Source: Priestia aryabhattai B8W22 (GTDB taxonomy: Bacteria; Bacillota; Bacilli; Bacillales; Bacillaceae_H). From it: a stretch of 55,080 nt of DNA. Where the stretch lies: contig NZ_JYOO01000030.1 in assembly GCF_000956595.1 (NCBI RefSeq), positions 1-55,080 on the forward strand, written 5' to 3'. Position 1 is the stretch's first letter. Every line of letters starts with the position of its first letter. A program made the position numbers and the translations under genes. This document shows, in pieces, positions 37,658-47,677 of this stretch. A model generated the notes under the pieces. It was not told where the DNA came from. It was given only the letters and a program-made list of their open reading frames with translations, and made no database searches.

Positions 37658-37686
37658 ATATTAACATTAAACTTCATGAATTGCAA
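37658..37686 (-). promoter_or_regulatory. sigma-A promoter of rplK-rplA
   Basis: TTGCAA (37681-37686), 17 bases, TAATAT (37658-37663) on the minus strand, directly after the nusG stop. Confidence 0.7.
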
Positions 37687-37697
37687 GGTCTTACAGA

Positions 37698-38231
37698 TTA
37701 TATTTTTTCAATTTGTGTAAAGTCTAGCTCTACTGGCGTTTGTCTTCCGAACATATCGACATGAACCTTAACTTTACGTTTATCTGTATCGATTTCTTCA
37801 ATGGTACCTTCGAAGTTTGCAAACGGACCTTCTTGAACCAATACTGTTTCTTTTAGTTCAAAGTCAAAGTCAGCATGCTGCTCGTCCATGCCCATTTGTT
37901 TTAAGATCATTTCTACTTCTTCTGGTAGAAGAGCAGTTGGTTTTGATCCAGAACCTGCTGAACCTACAAAGCCCGTAACGCCAGGTGTATTACGAACTAC
38001 ATACCATGAATCATCCGTCATGATGATTTCAACTAACACGTACCCTGGAAATACTTTTTTCTTTGTAATCTTTTCTTTGTTGTTCTTAATTTCTCTTTCT
38101 TCTTCTTCAGGAACAACAACGCGGAAAATTTTATCTTGCATACCCATTGTTTCTACGCGCTTTTCTAAATTTGTTTTTACTTTATTTTCATATCCAGAAT
38201 AAGTATGGACTACATACCAATTTTTCTCCAT
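37698..38231 (-). CDS. nusG: Transcription elongation/termination factor NusG
   Basis: A 177-residue NusG: NGN domain (about 1-110, MEKNWYVVHTYSGYENKVK) and a C-terminal KOW domain (about 124-177, VLVQEGPFANFEGTIEEI). In B. subtilis it promotes sequence-specific pausing, and its KOW domain can bind S10. The ATG at 38231 has only a spaced GGGAGGGAAGG further upstream. It is separated from secE by an intrinsic terminator. Confidence 0.98.
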   Translation of the reverse strand: MEKNWYVVHTYSGYENKVKTNLEKRVETMGMQDKIFRVVVPEEEEREIKNNKEKITKKKVFPGYVLVEIIMTDDSWYVVRNTPGVTGFVGSAGSGSKPTALLPEEVEMILKQMGMDEQHADFDFELKETVLVQEGPFANFEGTIEEIDTDKRKVKVHVDMFGRQTPVELDFTQIEKI

Positions 38232-38352
38232 TTCTGAGGACTATACGTCCTTCCCTCCCAGCTCACTATAAAATAAGATGTCCTAATCTATTGCACAGAC
38301 AACGCACTAGGAAAATAGTTGACTCCTAGCACAATCATTCTTAAAGCAAATT

Positions 38353-38375
38353 AAAAAACCCGTCTCCGGGCTTTT
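38353..38375 (-). terminator. Intrinsic terminator between secE and nusG
   Basis: The transcript forms CCCG-GAGA-CGGG flanked by A-runs and followed by TTTTTT (38353-38375), 52 bases after the secE stop. No clear promoter is seen between it and nusG. Confidence 0.75.
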
Positions 38376-38426
38376 CTGAAAAAAACATAATTTAGCTTTA
38401 TTATACCATGATTTAAGTCAATTTAT

Positions 38427-38606
38427 TCAAGGGATTAAACGAATAAGTGACGAAATTCCGTAATCAACTACTACAAAAAAGAGTGTCATAAATACAACTG
38501 TAGAAATAACAGTAATTGTATAACGAGTTAGCTCATTTTTTTTAGGCCAACTTACCTTCTTCATCTCACGCCCAACATCACGCAAGAAATTTCCTACACG
38601 GTTCAT
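38427..38606 (-). CDS. secE: Preprotein translocase subunit SecE
   Basis: A 59-residue SecE, the short Gram-positive form with one membrane helix (about residues 32-52). The amphipathic MKKVSWPKKNELTRYT motif clamps SecY. I chose the ATG at 38606 (MNRVGNFLRDV), with TTGGAGG 8 bases upstream; the ATG at 38621 overlaps that site. It is 53 bases after rpmG. Confidence 0.96.
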   Translation of the reverse strand: MNRVGNFLRDVGREMKKVSWPKKNELTRYTITVISTVVFMTLFFVVVDYGISSLIRLIP

Positions 38607-38659
38607 GTTTGTAACCTCCAATAAATTAAAAGGGGTATTAGTCTGTGCAGATTATTGAT

Positions 38660-38809
38660 CTACTTTGTTTCACGATGAATCGTATGTGCGTTACACGTTT
38701 TGCAAAACTTCTTCATTTCTAAACGCTCTTCGTTTTGCTGTGTGTTTTTCATAGTCGTATAGTTACGACTAGCGCATTGCACACACGCAAGTACAACTTT
38801 TTTACGCAT
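38660..38809 (-). CDS. rpmG: 50S ribosomal protein L33, zinc form
   Basis: A 49-residue L33 read directly from the minus strand (start [15 protein letters not shown] stop). The zinc ligands C9, C12, C36 and C39 are present, so this is the zinc-binding copy (RpmGB-type position before secE). The ATG at 38809 has AGGTGG upstream, and a good promoter lies 40 bases before it. Confidence 0.96.
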   Translation of the reverse strand: MRKKVVLACVQCASRNYTTMKNTQQNEERLEMKKFCKTCNAHTIHRETK

Positions 38810-38845
38810 AATGTCAACCACCTATAGAGTGATAATGTCTATAAA

Positions 38846-38875
38846 AAAGTATCACAGACTTTCTTAGCATGTCAA
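38846..38875 (-). promoter_or_regulatory. sigma-A promoter of rpmG-secE
   Basis: TTGACA (38870-38875), 18 bases, TACTTT (38846-38851) on the minus strand; an alternative -10 GATACT at 16 bases has an upstream TG. It lies between sigH and rpmG. Confidence 0.7.
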
Positions 38876-38890
38876 TATGAGGATAGGAGG

Positions 38891-39541
38891 CTACATTGTG
38901 ATTTCACGAATCTCGAGGTAGCGCTCTAATTTCCTCTTCACACGCTGAAGTGCATTATCGATGGATTTGACGTGGCGGTTTAACTCTTCTGAAATCTCTT
39001 GATAAGATTGACCATCTAAATAAAGAACGAGAACTTTTCGCTCAAGATCACTTAACAGTTCAGCCATCTTTAATTCAATATCATCAAACTTCTCTCGATT
39101 AATGAGCAACTCTTCTGGATTTGCTACTTTTGTCCCCGAAATAACATCCATTAAGGTTCGGTCGGACTCTTCATCATATATTGGCTTGTCCAATGATACA
39201 TAAGAGTTTAATGGAATATGTTTTTGCCTTGTTGCGGTTTTAATAGCGGTAATAATTTGCCTGGTAATGCAAAGTTCAGCAAAAGCTTTAAACGAAGTTA
39301 GCTTATCTTCTCTAAAATCTCTAATTGCCTTGTATAACCCTATCATACCTTCTTGTACAATATCTTCACGGTCTGCCCCAATTAAAAAATACGACCGCGC
39401 CTTTGCTCGCACAAAGTTTTTGTATTTATGAATCAAATACTCTAATGCGTCAATATCGCCTTTATGCACAAGATCGACAACTGTTTCATCCTCTTGTTGT
39501 TCGAAATGAGCATGCAGTTTTCTCCCATAATTATCGCCCAT
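38891..39541 (-). CDS. sigH: RNA polymerase sigma-H factor
   Basis: A 216-residue sigma factor nearly identical in layout to B. subtilis Spo0H. Region 2 holds DYLI-type LEYLIHKYKNFVRAKARSYF and the -10 recognition segment AFAELCITRQIITAIK. Region 4 is near residues 165-210 (SYQEISEELNRHVKSIDNAL). Sigma-H drives entry into sporulation and competence and is repressed by AbrB at its promoter in B. subtilis. The ATG at 39541 has GGGGGGAT upstream, and it has its own promoter. Confidence 0.97.
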   Translation of the reverse strand: MGDNYGRKLHAHFEQQEDETVVDLVHKGDIDALEYLIHKYKNFVRAKARSYFLIGADREDIVQEGMIGLYKAIRDFREDKLTSFKAFAELCITRQIITAIKTATRQKHIPLNSYVSLDKPIYDEESDRTLMDVISGTKVANPEELLINREKFDDIELKMAELLSDLERKVLVLYLDGQSYQEISEELNRHVKSIDNALQRVKRKLERYLEIREITM

Positions 39542-39574
39542 ATCGATCCCCCCGACCGCACAGTAGATAGAAAT

Positions 39575-39604
39575 ATTATACAGTAGCTAATTCCGTACCG
39601 TCAA
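39575..39604 (-). promoter_or_regulatory. sigma-A promoter of sigH
   Basis: TTGACG (39599-39604), 18 bases, TATAAT (39575-39580) on the minus strand, beginning 6 bases after the rae1 stop. Confidence 0.8.
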
Positions 39605-39609
39605 TAACC

Positions 39610-40119
39610 TCACCGCTGTCCCCGGCGCCATTTTTCGAAAATTTCGGCTACTTGATTGGAAAGTTGAATGCGTGCCGCTGGCTTTTGATTTTGAATAGAC
39701 TTTACATCAAGATTAATATGTTTCTCAATTTGCTCAATTTCGTTGTACAATTCTCGAGCAGAAATTCTAAGCGCACCTTGTCCAAAGATTGCCCACTGCT
39801 CCGTAAAATCAGATGTAGCAACATGAATCTGTGTCTTTACATTGTTTAGCTCTTGAGCCAACTTTTCAATGTACTCATCCGCTGTTTCATTTTCTCTTGT
39901 AAATACAACGTCAACCTTATGATTTTTTGCCTTTTTTTCAATTCCTTCGACCATATGAGCATCGAAGACAATAATGACACGATACCCCATATATGCTTGA
40001 TACTCTGCCATCTTTTCAATTAACAGGTCTCGAGCACCCGCTAAATCATTATCTCTAAGCTTTCTTAGGTCGGGCCACGCACCTATCATGTTATAACCAT
40101 CCACCAGTAGAATATCCAT
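39610..40119 (-). CDS. rae1: Ribosome-associated A-site endoribonuclease Rae1 (YacP)
   Basis: A 169-residue NYN/PIN-like nuclease. The N-terminal VDGYNMIGAWPDL motif and later acidic residues (VFDAHMV, VVFTRENETADEYIE) form the active site. In B. subtilis Rae1 enters the ribosomal A site and cleaves certain mRNAs during translation. It starts 2 bases after rlmB ends and closes the cysE-cysS-mrnC-rlmB-rae1 group. Confidence 0.93.
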   Translation of the reverse strand: MDILLVDGYNMIGAWPDLRKLRDNDLAGARDLLIEKMAEYQAYMGYRVIIVFDAHMVEGIEKKAKNHKVDVVFTRENETADEYIEKLAQELNNVKTQIHVATSDFTEQWAIFGQGALRISARELYNEIEQIEKHINLDVKSIQNQKPAARIQLSNQVAEIFEKWRRGQR

Positions 40120-40121
40120 TC

Positions 40122-40865
40122 TTATTCACCTAGAGGATGGCGTTTTCGGTAAACCTCATACATGAGAAGACTAGCTGCTACAGATGCATTTAACGATGTA
40201 ACATGCCCAACCATTGGAAGCTGTACAAGAAAATCGCATTTTTCACGAATCAAACGACTCATGCCTTTTCCTTCGCTTCCAATCACTAACGTAAGCGGCA
40301 TACCTCCATCTAAGTTGCGGTAATCGTCACTTTCTTTCGCATCCGTTCCAACAATCCATACGCCTCGATCTTTTAATTCATCAATCGTCCTTGATAGGTT
40401 TGTTACCCTTGCTACAGGAATATGTTCAATCGCTCCTGTAGACGCCTTTGCTACAGTGGCCGTTAATCCAACTGAACGGCGCTTTGGAATAATGATACCG
40501 TGTGCGCCAACGGCATCGGCTGTTCTCATAATAGAACCTAAATTATGGGGATCTTCAAGCTCATCTAACAGAAGAAAAAACGGACTTTCATTACGTTTTT
40601 CCGCTAAGTTAAATAAATCATCTAACTCTGCATACTGATAAGCAGCAACTTGTGCAGCTACTCCTTGATGAATACCGTCTACCATTTGCTCAATTTTCTT
40701 TTTCGGTACAAACTGCACCAATACACCATTACGTTTTGCTAACTGCGTGATTTGTCCCATAGAACCGCCTTGCGATCCTTCGGCAATCCATAGTTTGTTA
40801 ATGTCGCGCCCAGACTTTAGGGCTTCTAGGACCGGATTACGTCCAATGATAAATTCATGTTCCAT
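40122..40865 (-). CDS. rlmB: 23S rRNA 2-prime-O-ribose methyltransferase RlmB (SpoU family)
   Basis: A 247-residue SPOUT methyltransferase with an N-terminal L30e-like substrate domain (1-80) and the three SpoU motifs: [26 protein letters not shown] and [13 protein letters not shown]. It probably methylates G2251-equivalent 23S rRNA; a tRNA target cannot be excluded from sequence alone. It overlaps mrnC by 11 bases. Confidence 0.94.
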   Translation of the reverse strand: MEHEFIIGRNPVLEALKSGRDINKLWIAEGSQGGSMGQITQLAKRNGVLVQFVPKKKIEQMVDGIHQGVAAQVAAYQYAELDDLFNLAEKRNESPFFLLLDELEDPHNLGSIMRTADAVGAHGIIIPKRRSVGLTATVAKASTGAIEHIPVARVTNLSRTIDELKDRGVWIVGTDAKESDDYRNLDGGMPLTLVIGSEGKGMSRLIREKCDFLVQLPMVGHVTSLNASVAASLLMYEVYRKRHPLGE

Positions 40866-41280
40866 GATTCATTCCTCCCTCTCCTTCATCGACGAAAGAG
40901 ATAGCTTTAGTAATAAGTTCCATCATTCTTTCTTCTTCACCTAAAAGATACAAATAGCCTACGACCGCTTCAAATGCCGTACTGTAGCGATACGTTTGCA
41001 CATCTGTGTTTTTAGGGACTGTACCGGACTTTGCATTGCGTCCTCGTCGCAGTACACCTTCTTCTTCTTCAGTAAAAAAGTTTTCATTTTTAAAATAATA
41101 TACGATTTGCGCTTGTGCTTTTGCTGATACGTATTTTTTAGCTTTATTATGAAGCTGGTTAGGGCGCACTGTCCCTAACACCAGCAGGTGGCGGCGAACA
41201 TGTAAATCAAACACCGCATCACCCATATAAGCAAGAGCTAAGCTATTTAGCTGTTTTACATCTAATTTACTGCTGCTCAT
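40855..41280 (-). CDS. mrnC: Mini-ribonuclease III MrnC (23S maturation)
   Basis: A 141-residue RNase III catalytic domain without the double-stranded RNA-binding domain. [16 protein letters not shown] carries the catalytic aspartate and [13 protein letters not shown] the glutamate. Mini-III matures the ends of 23S rRNA in B. subtilis, helped by L3. It lies 7 bases after cysS and overlaps rlmB. Confidence 0.95.
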   Translation of the reverse strand: MSSSKLDVKQLNSLALAYMGDAVFDLHVRRHLLVLGTVRPNQLHNKAKKYVSAKAQAQIVYYFKNENFFTEEEEGVLRRGRNAKSGTVPKNTDVQTYRYSTAFEAVVGYLYLLGEEERMMELITKAISFVDEGEGGMNHGT

Positions 41281-41287
41281 AACACTA

Positions 41288-42685
41288 TTATCCTCTTTTC
41301 CATCTTGTTCCTTGCGCCGTATCTTCTAAAATAATATTTTTAGCCTTCAATTCATCTCGAATTTGATCTGCTAATTGGAAATTACGATCTTTACGAGCTT
41401 GAATACGATCTTGGATCAATTGATCAATTTCTTCGTCTAGAAGTTCAGCTTCTCCAAATGCAATGCCTATTGCAGCACCTAATTCTTTAAACTCTTTAAT
41501 AAAGGCTTCAATTACATCTGTAGACGTTGTTTGTTCTAATAAATACAAGTTAGCTTGCTTTGCTAGCTCGAACAGAACAGAAATGGCATTTGCCGTATTA
41601 AAATCATCATCCATCTCTTCAACAAATGTTTCGCGAAGCTCTTTTAGCTTTTCAAACCATTCTGAAGCATCTTCTTGAAGATTTGTTGCTGCCTCTAGAC
41701 GGTGAGTTAAGTTGCCATAAGCTGTTTGCAGACGCTCAAACCCTTTGCGCGTATTCTCTAAAATTTCTTCGTTATAGTTAATTGGGTGACGATAGTGAAC
41801 AGATAAAATAAAGAATCGAAGTAGGGAAGGATCATGCTTTTTAATAATGTCATGAACTAACACGAAGTTCCCTAGTGATTTAGACATCTTTTCATTATCA
41901 ATATTGATATATCCGTTATGAAGCCAGTATTTCGCAAACGATTTCCCAGTGAGCGCTTCTGATTGAGCAATTTCATTTTCGTGATGAGGGAAAGCTAAAT
42001 CCTGACCGCCTGCGTGGATATCAATTGTATCACCTAAATACTTGCGTGCCATCGCCGAGCATTCAATATGCCAGCCTGGTCTTCCTTGACCCCAAGGGCT
42101 ATTCCATGCAATCTCTCCATCTTTGGTTGCTTTCCAAAGAGTAAAGTCTAATGGATCTTCTTTCTTTTCTCCAACTTCGATACGAGCACCGGATTGCAAT
42201 TCATCAATAGACTGATGTGATAATTTTCCGTATCCTTCAAACTTACGTGTACGATAGTATACATCACCCTCTGACTCATATGCATAACCTTTTTTTACTA
42301 GTTCGTCAATGAACTCAATAATGATATCCATATTTTCAGTTACGCGTGGATGCACATCGGCATGCTTGCATCCAAGCGCTGACGTATCTTCAAAGTAGGC
42401 ATCGATAAAGCGGTTTGCGATCGTTGGAACATCTTCTCCTAACTCTTTTGCTGCCTTAATTAATTTATCATCCACATCTGTGAAGTTTGAGACGTACTCT
42501 ACATCGTAGCCTCTAAATTCTAAATAGCGGCGCACCGTATCAAATACGATCGCAGGACGCGCATTTCCAATATGAATATAGTTATACACCGTCGGTCCGC
42601 ACACGTACATTTTGACTTTGTTTTCTTCCAGCGGTACAAACGTCTCTTTTTGACGTGTTAACGTATTATATAGCTTAATTGCCAT
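41288..42685 (-). CDS. cysS: Cysteinyl-tRNA synthetase
   Basis: A 465-residue class I synthetase. HIGN is at 38-41 and KMSKS at 266-270. The zinc ligands that select cysteine are C29, C209, H234 and E238. A C-terminal helical anticodon domain follows. It overlaps cysE by 11 bases, so cysteine synthesis and charging are co-expressed under the upstream T-box. Confidence 0.98.
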   Translation of the reverse strand: MAIKLYNTLTRQKETFVPLEENKVKMYVCGPTVYNYIHIGNARPAIVFDTVRRYLEFRGYDVEYVSNFTDVDDKLIKAAKELGEDVPTIANRFIDAYFEDTSALGCKHADVHPRVTENMDIIIEFIDELVKKGYAYESEGDVYYRTRKFEGYGKLSHQSIDELQSGARIEVGEKKEDPLDFTLWKATKDGEIAWNSPWGQGRPGWHIECSAMARKYLGDTIDIHAGGQDLAFPHHENEIAQSEALTGKSFAKYWLHNGYINIDNEKMSKSLGNFVLVHDIIKKHDPSLLRFFILSVHYRHPINYNEEILENTRKGFERLQTAYGNLTHRLEAATNLQEDASEWFEKLKELRETFVEEMDDDFNTANAISVLFELAKQANLYLLEQTTSTDVIEAFIKEFKELGAAIGIAFGEAELLDEEIDQLIQDRIQARKDRNFQLADQIRDELKAKNIILEDTAQGTRWKRG

Positions 42686-43331
42686 GGTGAATCTTCCCTT
42701 CTTTTAATTCCTTTAATTGATTTTGCAGGTGTAAAATTTCTTTCTCTAGCTGTTTGAAACGCTCTGCATCTGGATCTGGCAAATCTTGATGATTCAAATC
42801 TTTTGGAATCCGGACGCCATTTTGAATGACGACTCGGCCAGGGATACCGACAACCGTTGAGTTTTCTGGGACGTCATTTAACACAACTGAGCCTGCTCCA
42901 ATCTTGGAGTGCGCATGAATCGTAATCGACCCTAGCACTTTAGCACCTGTTGCAATTAAGACATTGTCTTCAATCGTCGGGTGACGCTTTCCTTTTTCTT
43001 TCCCTGTTCCTCCGAGTGTTACTCCTTGATATACTGTTACATTATCTCCAATTTCGCACGTTTCCCCAATAACAATTCCCATTCCGTGGTCAATAAAAAA
43101 GCGGCGGCCAATTTTCGCACCCGGATGGATTTCAATCCCTGTGAAGAATCGGCTAATTTGTGAGATTACACGCGCCAGAAAAAACCACTTTCTTTTAAAA
43201 AGCCCGTGAGCTAATCTATGTGCCCAAATAGCATGCAACCCCGAATAGGTTAATATCACTTCAATATAACTTCTTGCTGCAGGATCTTGTTCAAATATGG
43301 CCTCAATGTCTTCCTTTAACAACTTTAGCAT
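42675..43331 (-). CDS. cysE: Serine O-acetyltransferase CysE
   Basis: A 218-residue acetyltransferase that makes O-acetylserine, the carbon skeleton of cysteine. The N-terminal helical domain is followed by left-handed beta-helix hexapeptide repeats ([23 protein letters not shown] and onwards). I prefer the second of two tandem ATGs (43331), as GGGGTGA is about 7 bases upstream of it; 43334 is the alternative. It is under a cysteine T-box and overlaps cysS. Confidence 0.96.
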   Translation of the reverse strand: MLKLLKEDIEAIFEQDPAARSYIEVILTYSGLHAIWAHRLAHGLFKRKWFFLARVISQISRFFTGIEIHPGAKIGRRFFIDHGMGIVIGETCEIGDNVTVYQGVTLGGTGKEKGKRHPTIEDNVLIATGAKVLGSITIHAHSKIGAGSVVLNDVPENSTVVGIPGRVVIQNGVRIPKDLNHQDLPDPDAERFKQLEKEILHLQNQLKELKEGKIHHGN

Positions 43332-43334
43332 CAT

Positions 43335-43640
43335 CTCACCCCAATTCCGCTATTCCTCTATCTACTCATTGATTGTATAAAAAAACGCCCCTATGTCAAA
43401 TGACACAGAGACGTATATACGCGGTTCCACTCTGTTTGGATCAATAAACAATCCCAACTCTTCTCTCATAACGTGAAAGTACCCGCTTTTGCCTACTTAC
43501 TTAGTAGCATTCAACAAAAGACTCAAAGGCGCACTTCAACAAGTTTTGTCATAGGTTACTTTCAGCCGGTGATAACCCTCTCTGATATGCAATGAACTTG
43601 CCTACTCTTCCTTCTCAACGATATCCATATTTGATTATTT
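43335..43640 (-). ncRNA. T-box leader, cysteine specific, controlling cysE-cysS
   Basis: The T-box bulge reads AGAGTGGAACCGCG (43420-43433). Its TGGA would pair with an NCCA tRNA end whose discriminator is U, as in tRNA-Cys. In Stem I the likely specifier is TGC (43531-43533) in the context GAAG-TGC-GCC, a cysteine codon. A terminator hairpin with a T-run follows (43379-43413). Low charged tRNA-Cys would favour antitermination. Confidence 0.93.
43379..43413 (-). terminator. T-box terminator
   Basis: A GC-rich stem (43386-43413) followed by T7 on the minus strand, mutually exclusive with the T-box antiterminator at 43420-43433. Confidence 0.88.
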
Positions 43641-43641
43641 T

Positions 43642-43670
43642 ATCATATGGGCAAACTAGAAATTTGTTAA
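43642..43670 (-). promoter_or_regulatory. Candidate promoter of the cysE T-box
   Basis: TTAACA (43665-43670), 17 bases, TATGAT (43642-43647) on the minus strand. The gltX stop codon lies inside the -35. Confidence 0.55.
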
Positions 43671-45124
43671 CTATAAATGCTTTCTAGACGAGCTAAAACT
43701 GTTTCTTTCCCTAAAAGAGAAATAGCTTTTGGAAGCTCAGGGCCGTGTATTTCGCCTGTTGTTGCTACACGAATTGGCATAAATAGTTTTTTACCTTTTT
43801 GACCTGTTGCTTTTTGTACAGCCTTTGTTGCTGCCTTAATTTCATCAGCGCTGAATTCTTCTAAGGAAGAAATCTCTTCAGCAAATGCTTTTAACACTTC
43901 CGGTACTTGCTCTTCAGCAAGTACTGCTTTTGCTTCTTCACTGTAATCAATTTCTTTCTTAAAGAACATTTCAGTAAGTTCAACAATCTCAGCGCCAAAG
44001 CTCATTTGTTCTTGGTATAGAGCAACTAAGTCACGTACCCATTGTTCTGTTTCTGCATCGCGCGTTTCTTCAACTTTTCCAGCTTTCACTAAGTGAGGAA
44101 CTGATAAAGCTACTACCTCGTCTAAATCCAATTGTTTCATGTATTGGTTGTTCATCCAACGTAATTTGCTTGTATCAAATAGTGCTGGAGATTTTGATAA
44201 ACGAGCTGGGTCAAAAATTTCAATAAACTGTTCTTTAGAGAAGATTTCTTCTTCTCCCACAGGTGACCAGCCAAGCATTGTAATAAAATTAAACAGTGCT
44301 TCTGGCAAGTAGCCTAATTCTTTATATTGTTCAATAAACTGAATGATTGACTCATCACGTTTACTTAGCTTGCGACGATTTTCATTTACGATTAACGTCA
44401 TATGACCAAATACAGGAGGCGTCCAGCCTAAAGCTTCATACACAAGAATTTGCTTCGGTGTATTGGAAATATGATCATCTCCGCGTAGAACATGTGTCAT
44501 CTTCATTAGATAATCATCAATGGCTACAGCGTAGTTATATGTTGGTGTACCGTCTTTTTTCACAATAACGAAATCACCAATGCCTTCAGACTCAAATGAT
44601 ACTTCATCTTTGACAATATCATTCCACTTAATTTCTGTGTTACTAGGAACACGAAAGCGAATGCTTGGCTCACGGCCTTCTGCTTCTAGTTCAGCACGCT
44701 GTTCAGCTGTTAAGTTACGGCACTTACCTGAATAGCGCGGCATTTGACTGTTCGCCTGCTGTTCTTCACGCTCTTTTTCAAGCTCTTCTGACGTACAATA
44801 ACAGTGATAAGCTAATCCTTTTTCAAGAAGTTCTTCCGTATACTCTTGATAGATTTCCGTACGTTCAGACTGGCGATAAGGACCGTACTCGCCGCCTACA
44901 TCGATACTCTCATCCCATTCAATACCTAACCATTTTAAATAGCGCAGCTGACTTTCTTCTCCGCCTTCGATATTACGCTTTTGATCTGTATCTTCAATAC
45001 GGATAATAAATTTACCGTTTTGATTTCGTGCAAATAAATAATTAAATAGTGCTGTTCTTGCATTCCCTATATGAAGATGTCCAGTTGGACTCGGGGCATA
45101 ACGAACTCTTACTTCGCTTGACAT
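43667..45124 (-). CDS. gltX: Glutamyl-tRNA synthetase
   Basis: A 485-residue class I synthetase. The HIGH-type motif HLHIG is at 16-20 and KLSKR at 252-256. In Bacillus this enzyme charges both tRNA-Glu and tRNA-Gln, with GatCAB correcting the latter. I chose the ATG at 45124 ([13 protein letters not shown]), giving the family length, with GGAGG upstream; the in-frame ATG at 45142 overlaps the ribosome site. It has its own promoter. Confidence 0.97.
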   Translation of the reverse strand: MSSEVRVRYAPSPTGHLHIGNARTALFNYLFARNQNGKFIIRIEDTDQKRNIEGGEESQLRYLKWLGIEWDESIDVGGEYGPYRQSERTEIYQEYTEELLEKGLAYHCYCTSEELEKEREEQQANSQMPRYSGKCRNLTAEQRAELEAEGREPSIRFRVPSNTEIKWNDIVKDEVSFESEGIGDFVIVKKDGTPTYNYAVAIDDYLMKMTHVLRGDDHISNTPKQILVYEALGWTPPVFGHMTLIVNENRRKLSKRDESIIQFIEQYKELGYLPEALFNFITMLGWSPVGEEEIFSKEQFIEIFDPARLSKSPALFDTSKLRWMNNQYMKQLDLDEVVALSVPHLVKAGKVEETRDAETEQWVRDLVALYQEQMSFGAEIVELTEMFFKKEIDYSEEAKAVLAEEQVPEVLKAFAEEISSLEEFSADEIKAATKAVQKATGQKGKKLFMPIRVATTGEIHGPELPKAISLLGKETVLARLESIYS

Positions 45125-45189
45125 AACTAAGATGACCTCCAATTTAATATTACTTATAGTATGTATTTATATGTTTTAGACATGTTCTA

Positions 45190-45217
45190 ATTTTATCACC
45201 AAATAGGTATCTGTCAA
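45190..45217 (-). promoter_or_regulatory. sigma-A promoter of gltX
   Basis: TTGACA (45212-45217), 16 bases, TAAAAT (45190-45195) on the minus strand, with an extended TGA just before the -10. Confidence 0.73.
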
Positions 45218-45229
45218 AGTCAACTGTTT

Positions 45230-45709
45230 TTATTTTTGATAAACTAAAACGGCTGCTTGGGCGGCAATTCCTTCTTCACGTCCCGTAAAACCTAACTTTT
45301 CTGTTGTTGTTGCCTTGACGTTAATTTGAGAAATGCTTACTTCTAACAGCTGCGCAATGCGCTCTCTCATTGGTTCAATGTAAGGAGCCATTTTAGGTTT
45401 TTGCGCGATAATCGTGCAATCTACATTGCTTAATTCATAGCCTTCATCTTTTAGTAGTTTCCATACATGTTGAAGAAGCTTTGCTGAATCAGCATCTTTA
45501 AATTCAGGGTCTGTATCTGGAAAATGCTTTCCGATATCTCCTTTAGCCGCCGCTCCTAATAAGGCATCTGCGATTGTATGTAACAGCACATCTGCATCTG
45601 AATGGCCTAATAATCCTTTTTCATACGGAATTTCTAAACCACCGATGATTAAAGGTCTTCCTTCTGCAAATTCATGTACGTCGAAACCTTGTCCTACTCG
45701 TATGTTCAT
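45230..45709 (-). CDS. ispF: 2-C-methyl-D-erythritol 2,4-cyclodiphosphate synthase
   Basis: A 159-residue IspF of the non-mevalonate isoprenoid pathway. The metal ligands D10, H12 and H44 are visible (GQGFDVH, LLHT). The C-terminal [19 protein letters not shown] signature is intact. It overlaps ispD as ATGA, so two MEP pathway steps are coupled. Confidence 0.97.
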   Translation of the reverse strand: MNIRVGQGFDVHEFAEGRPLIIGGLEIPYEKGLLGHSDADVLLHTIADALLGAAAKGDIGKHFPDTDPEFKDADSAKLLQHVWKLLKDEGYELSNVDCTIIAQKPKMAPYIEPMRERIAQLLEVSISQINVKATTTEKLGFTGREEGIAAQAAVLVYQK

Positions 45710-46407
45710 TTTTCCACTCCTTTAGCTGTGTTTAGCTTTGTTAATATAGCTTCTGCATATAACAAATCTTCTGGTGTTGTTAGTTTTATATTATCGTAAT
45801 TTCCCTCTACAATCGATACTTTTTGCCCCGCTTTTTCTACTAAGCTTGCATCATCGGTGCCTAAGTATTCATTTGTTTTTGCTTTTTTATGTGCATCCAT
45901 TACTACATCAAAAAGAAAAGCCTGCGGCGTTTGAATAGCCCACAAGCTAGAGCGCTCAACTGTTTCAATGACAGTACCCTGTTCCACACGCTTAATTGTG
46001 TCTTTTACTGGAACAGCCAGCACAGCAGCCTTATCACTAGCAGCTTTTTCTACTAACTCATGGATTGTGTTTTGTTGAACAAATGGACGAGCGCCATCAT
46101 GAATTAATACCATCTGAGCCTGCTTTAAACTTTTAAGGCCGTTATAAACGCTATGTTGACGTTCATCGCCTCCAACTGTCAATGATTGAACCTTTTGAAT
46201 TGGATATTCGGTTAATAACTCTTCAAAAATCGCCACTTCTTTTTCGTTTACGACTAGTACAATTCCACTGCACCAAGGATCTTGTTCGAATTTTTGCAGC
46301 GTATGAATGATAAGCGGAACGTTTTGAATAGTTAAAAATTGTTTGTTCCGCCCCGCTTTCATTCGCTTCCCCTGCCCTGCAGCTAAAACGATAATTTCAT
46401 ACTTCAT
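45706..46407 (-). CDS. ispD: 2-C-methyl-D-erythritol 4-phosphate cytidylyltransferase
   Basis: A 233-residue IspD. The nucleotide-binding loop [18 protein letters not shown] lies near residues 8-25 and the [10 protein letters not shown] motif near 201. It catalyses CTP-dependent activation in the MEP pathway. It lies 25 bases after yacL and overlaps ispF. Confidence 0.97.
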   Translation of the reverse strand: MKYEIIVLAAGQGKRMKAGRNKQFLTIQNVPLIIHTLQKFEQDPWCSGIVLVVNEKEVAIFEELLTEYPIQKVQSLTVGGDERQHSVYNGLKSLKQAQMVLIHDGARPFVQQNTIHELVEKAASDKAAVLAVPVKDTIKRVEQGTVIETVERSSLWAIQTPQAFLFDVVMDAHKKAKTNEYLGTDDASLVEKAGQKVSIVEGNYDNIKLTTPEDLLYAEAILTKLNTAKGVEK

Positions 46408-46432
46408 AGGTATACTCCCTTTACCTGTTACA

Positions 46433-47530
46433 TCACAGTGCTTTTTCTAATAGCTTGGGTTTCGCAAAAATCATACGGCCTGCTGAGGTTTGGAGTACGC
46501 TCGTCACCAGTACATCAATTTGCTTTCCAATGTAATTTCTTCCTTCTTCTACCACGATCATTGTACCGTCATCAAGATAGGCAATACCTTGATTATGCTC
46601 TTTACCGTCTTTTATAACCAGCACGTTCATTTCTTCTCCCGGAAGCACAATTGGCTTGACCGCATTTGCTAAGTCATTAATATTTAAGACGCCGACATTT
46701 TGAAGTTCACATACTTTATTTAAATTAAAATCGTTTGTAACGACCAACCCGGAAGTCAGCTTTGCCAATTTGACGAGCTTACTGTCCACTTCTTGAATGT
46801 CTTCGAAATCGCCTTCATAAATTTCTACCTTCATTGCCAGTTCCTTTTGAATACGGTTTAGAATATCTAGACCTCGTCTACCTCTGTTTCGTTTTAAAAC
46901 ATCCGACGAATCAGCAATATGCTGAAGTTCCTCAAGCACAAAGCGCGGAATAACAATCGTTCCGTCTAAAAATCCTGTTTGACAAATATCTGCGATACGG
47001 CCGTCAATAATAACGCTCGTATCTAAAATTTTAAGAGATTTTAGTGATTCTTCATTATCTGCTTCTTCTTCTTGCCCTTTTTTCTTCCCAATTCGAGATG
47101 GCATCGAAAACACGTTCACAAGCTCATCACGTTTTTTAAAGCCGACTTGAAACCCTAAGTAACCTAAAAGAATACTTAGAAAGATTGGTAAAATGGTACT
47201 TACTACTTGAAGTTGAATTCTTCCTAAAAAAGCTCCGACCAAGTAGGCTACAATAAGCCCTAAAATCAATCCTAAGCTACCAAAAAGTACATCCGTTACA
47301 GGCGCCTTCAGTAACGCCTCTTCCACTCGGCGAATTAATTCAACTATATAATCAACAATCCAAAACGTGACAAGGAAAAACAAAATAGCTCCCAGTATTG
47401 CATCGACGTAAGGTTTTTCTAGAAATGCTACATCTTGCAGATTTAATAATTGAATAAGTTCAGGTATAAAAAAGACGCCCAATGTACCACCTGTAATAAT
47501 AAAAAATAACTGTACAAAACGTTTTAACAC
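46433..47530 (-). CDS. yacL: YacL: membrane PIN/TRAM-domain protein
   Basis: A 365-residue protein with four membrane helices in the first ~130 residues, then a cytoplasmic PIN nuclease domain (about 165-285, [15 protein letters not shown] with the catalytic aspartates) and a TRAM RNA-binding domain (about 295-355). The RNA target is unknown to me. The start is GTG at 47530 with GGGAGG upstream; the frame extends to 47551 before the ribosome site. It has its own promoter. Confidence 0.9.
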   Translation of the reverse strand: MLKRFVQLFFIITGGTLGVFFIPELIQLLNLQDVAFLEKPYVDAILGAILFFLVTFWIVDYIVELIRRVEEALLKAPVTDVLFGSLGLILGLIVAYLVGAFLGRIQLQVVSTILPIFLSILLGYLGFQVGFKKRDELVNVFSMPSRIGKKKGQEEEADNEESLKSLKILDTSVIIDGRIADICQTGFLDGTIVIPRFVLEELQHIADSSDVLKRNRGRRGLDILNRIQKELAMKVEIYEGDFEDIQEVDSKLVKLAKLTSGLVVTNDFNLNKVCELQNVGVLNINDLANAVKPIVLPGEEMNVLVIKDGKEHNQGIAYLDDGTMIVVEEGRNYIGKQIDVLVTSVLQTSAGRMIFAKPKLLEKAL

Positions 47531-47640
47531 GCCTTCACCTCCCTTTATCATTATAAACAGTTTACAATGATTGAAACCTGTTATTTAACCAAAAAACAGA
47601 ATTTGTAAACAAACTGTCACTTTTTTTGTATTTTCACAAT

Positions 47641-47669
47641 ATCTTAATGAATCAAACATTTAATGTCAA
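47641..47669 (-). promoter_or_regulatory. sigma-A promoter of yacL-ispD-ispF
   Basis: TTGACA (47664-47669), 17 bases, TAAGAT (47641-47646) on the minus strand, just after the disA stop. A second TATAAT nearer yacL lacks a good -35. Confidence 0.73.
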
Positions 47670-47677
47670 TTAATATC

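Noticed and set aside
37600-37660. A nusG terminator from the GTCTC/GAGAC pair
   Set aside because: The stem is only 5 bp and is followed by TAAAAC rather than a T-run; it also lies downstream of the rplK promoter.
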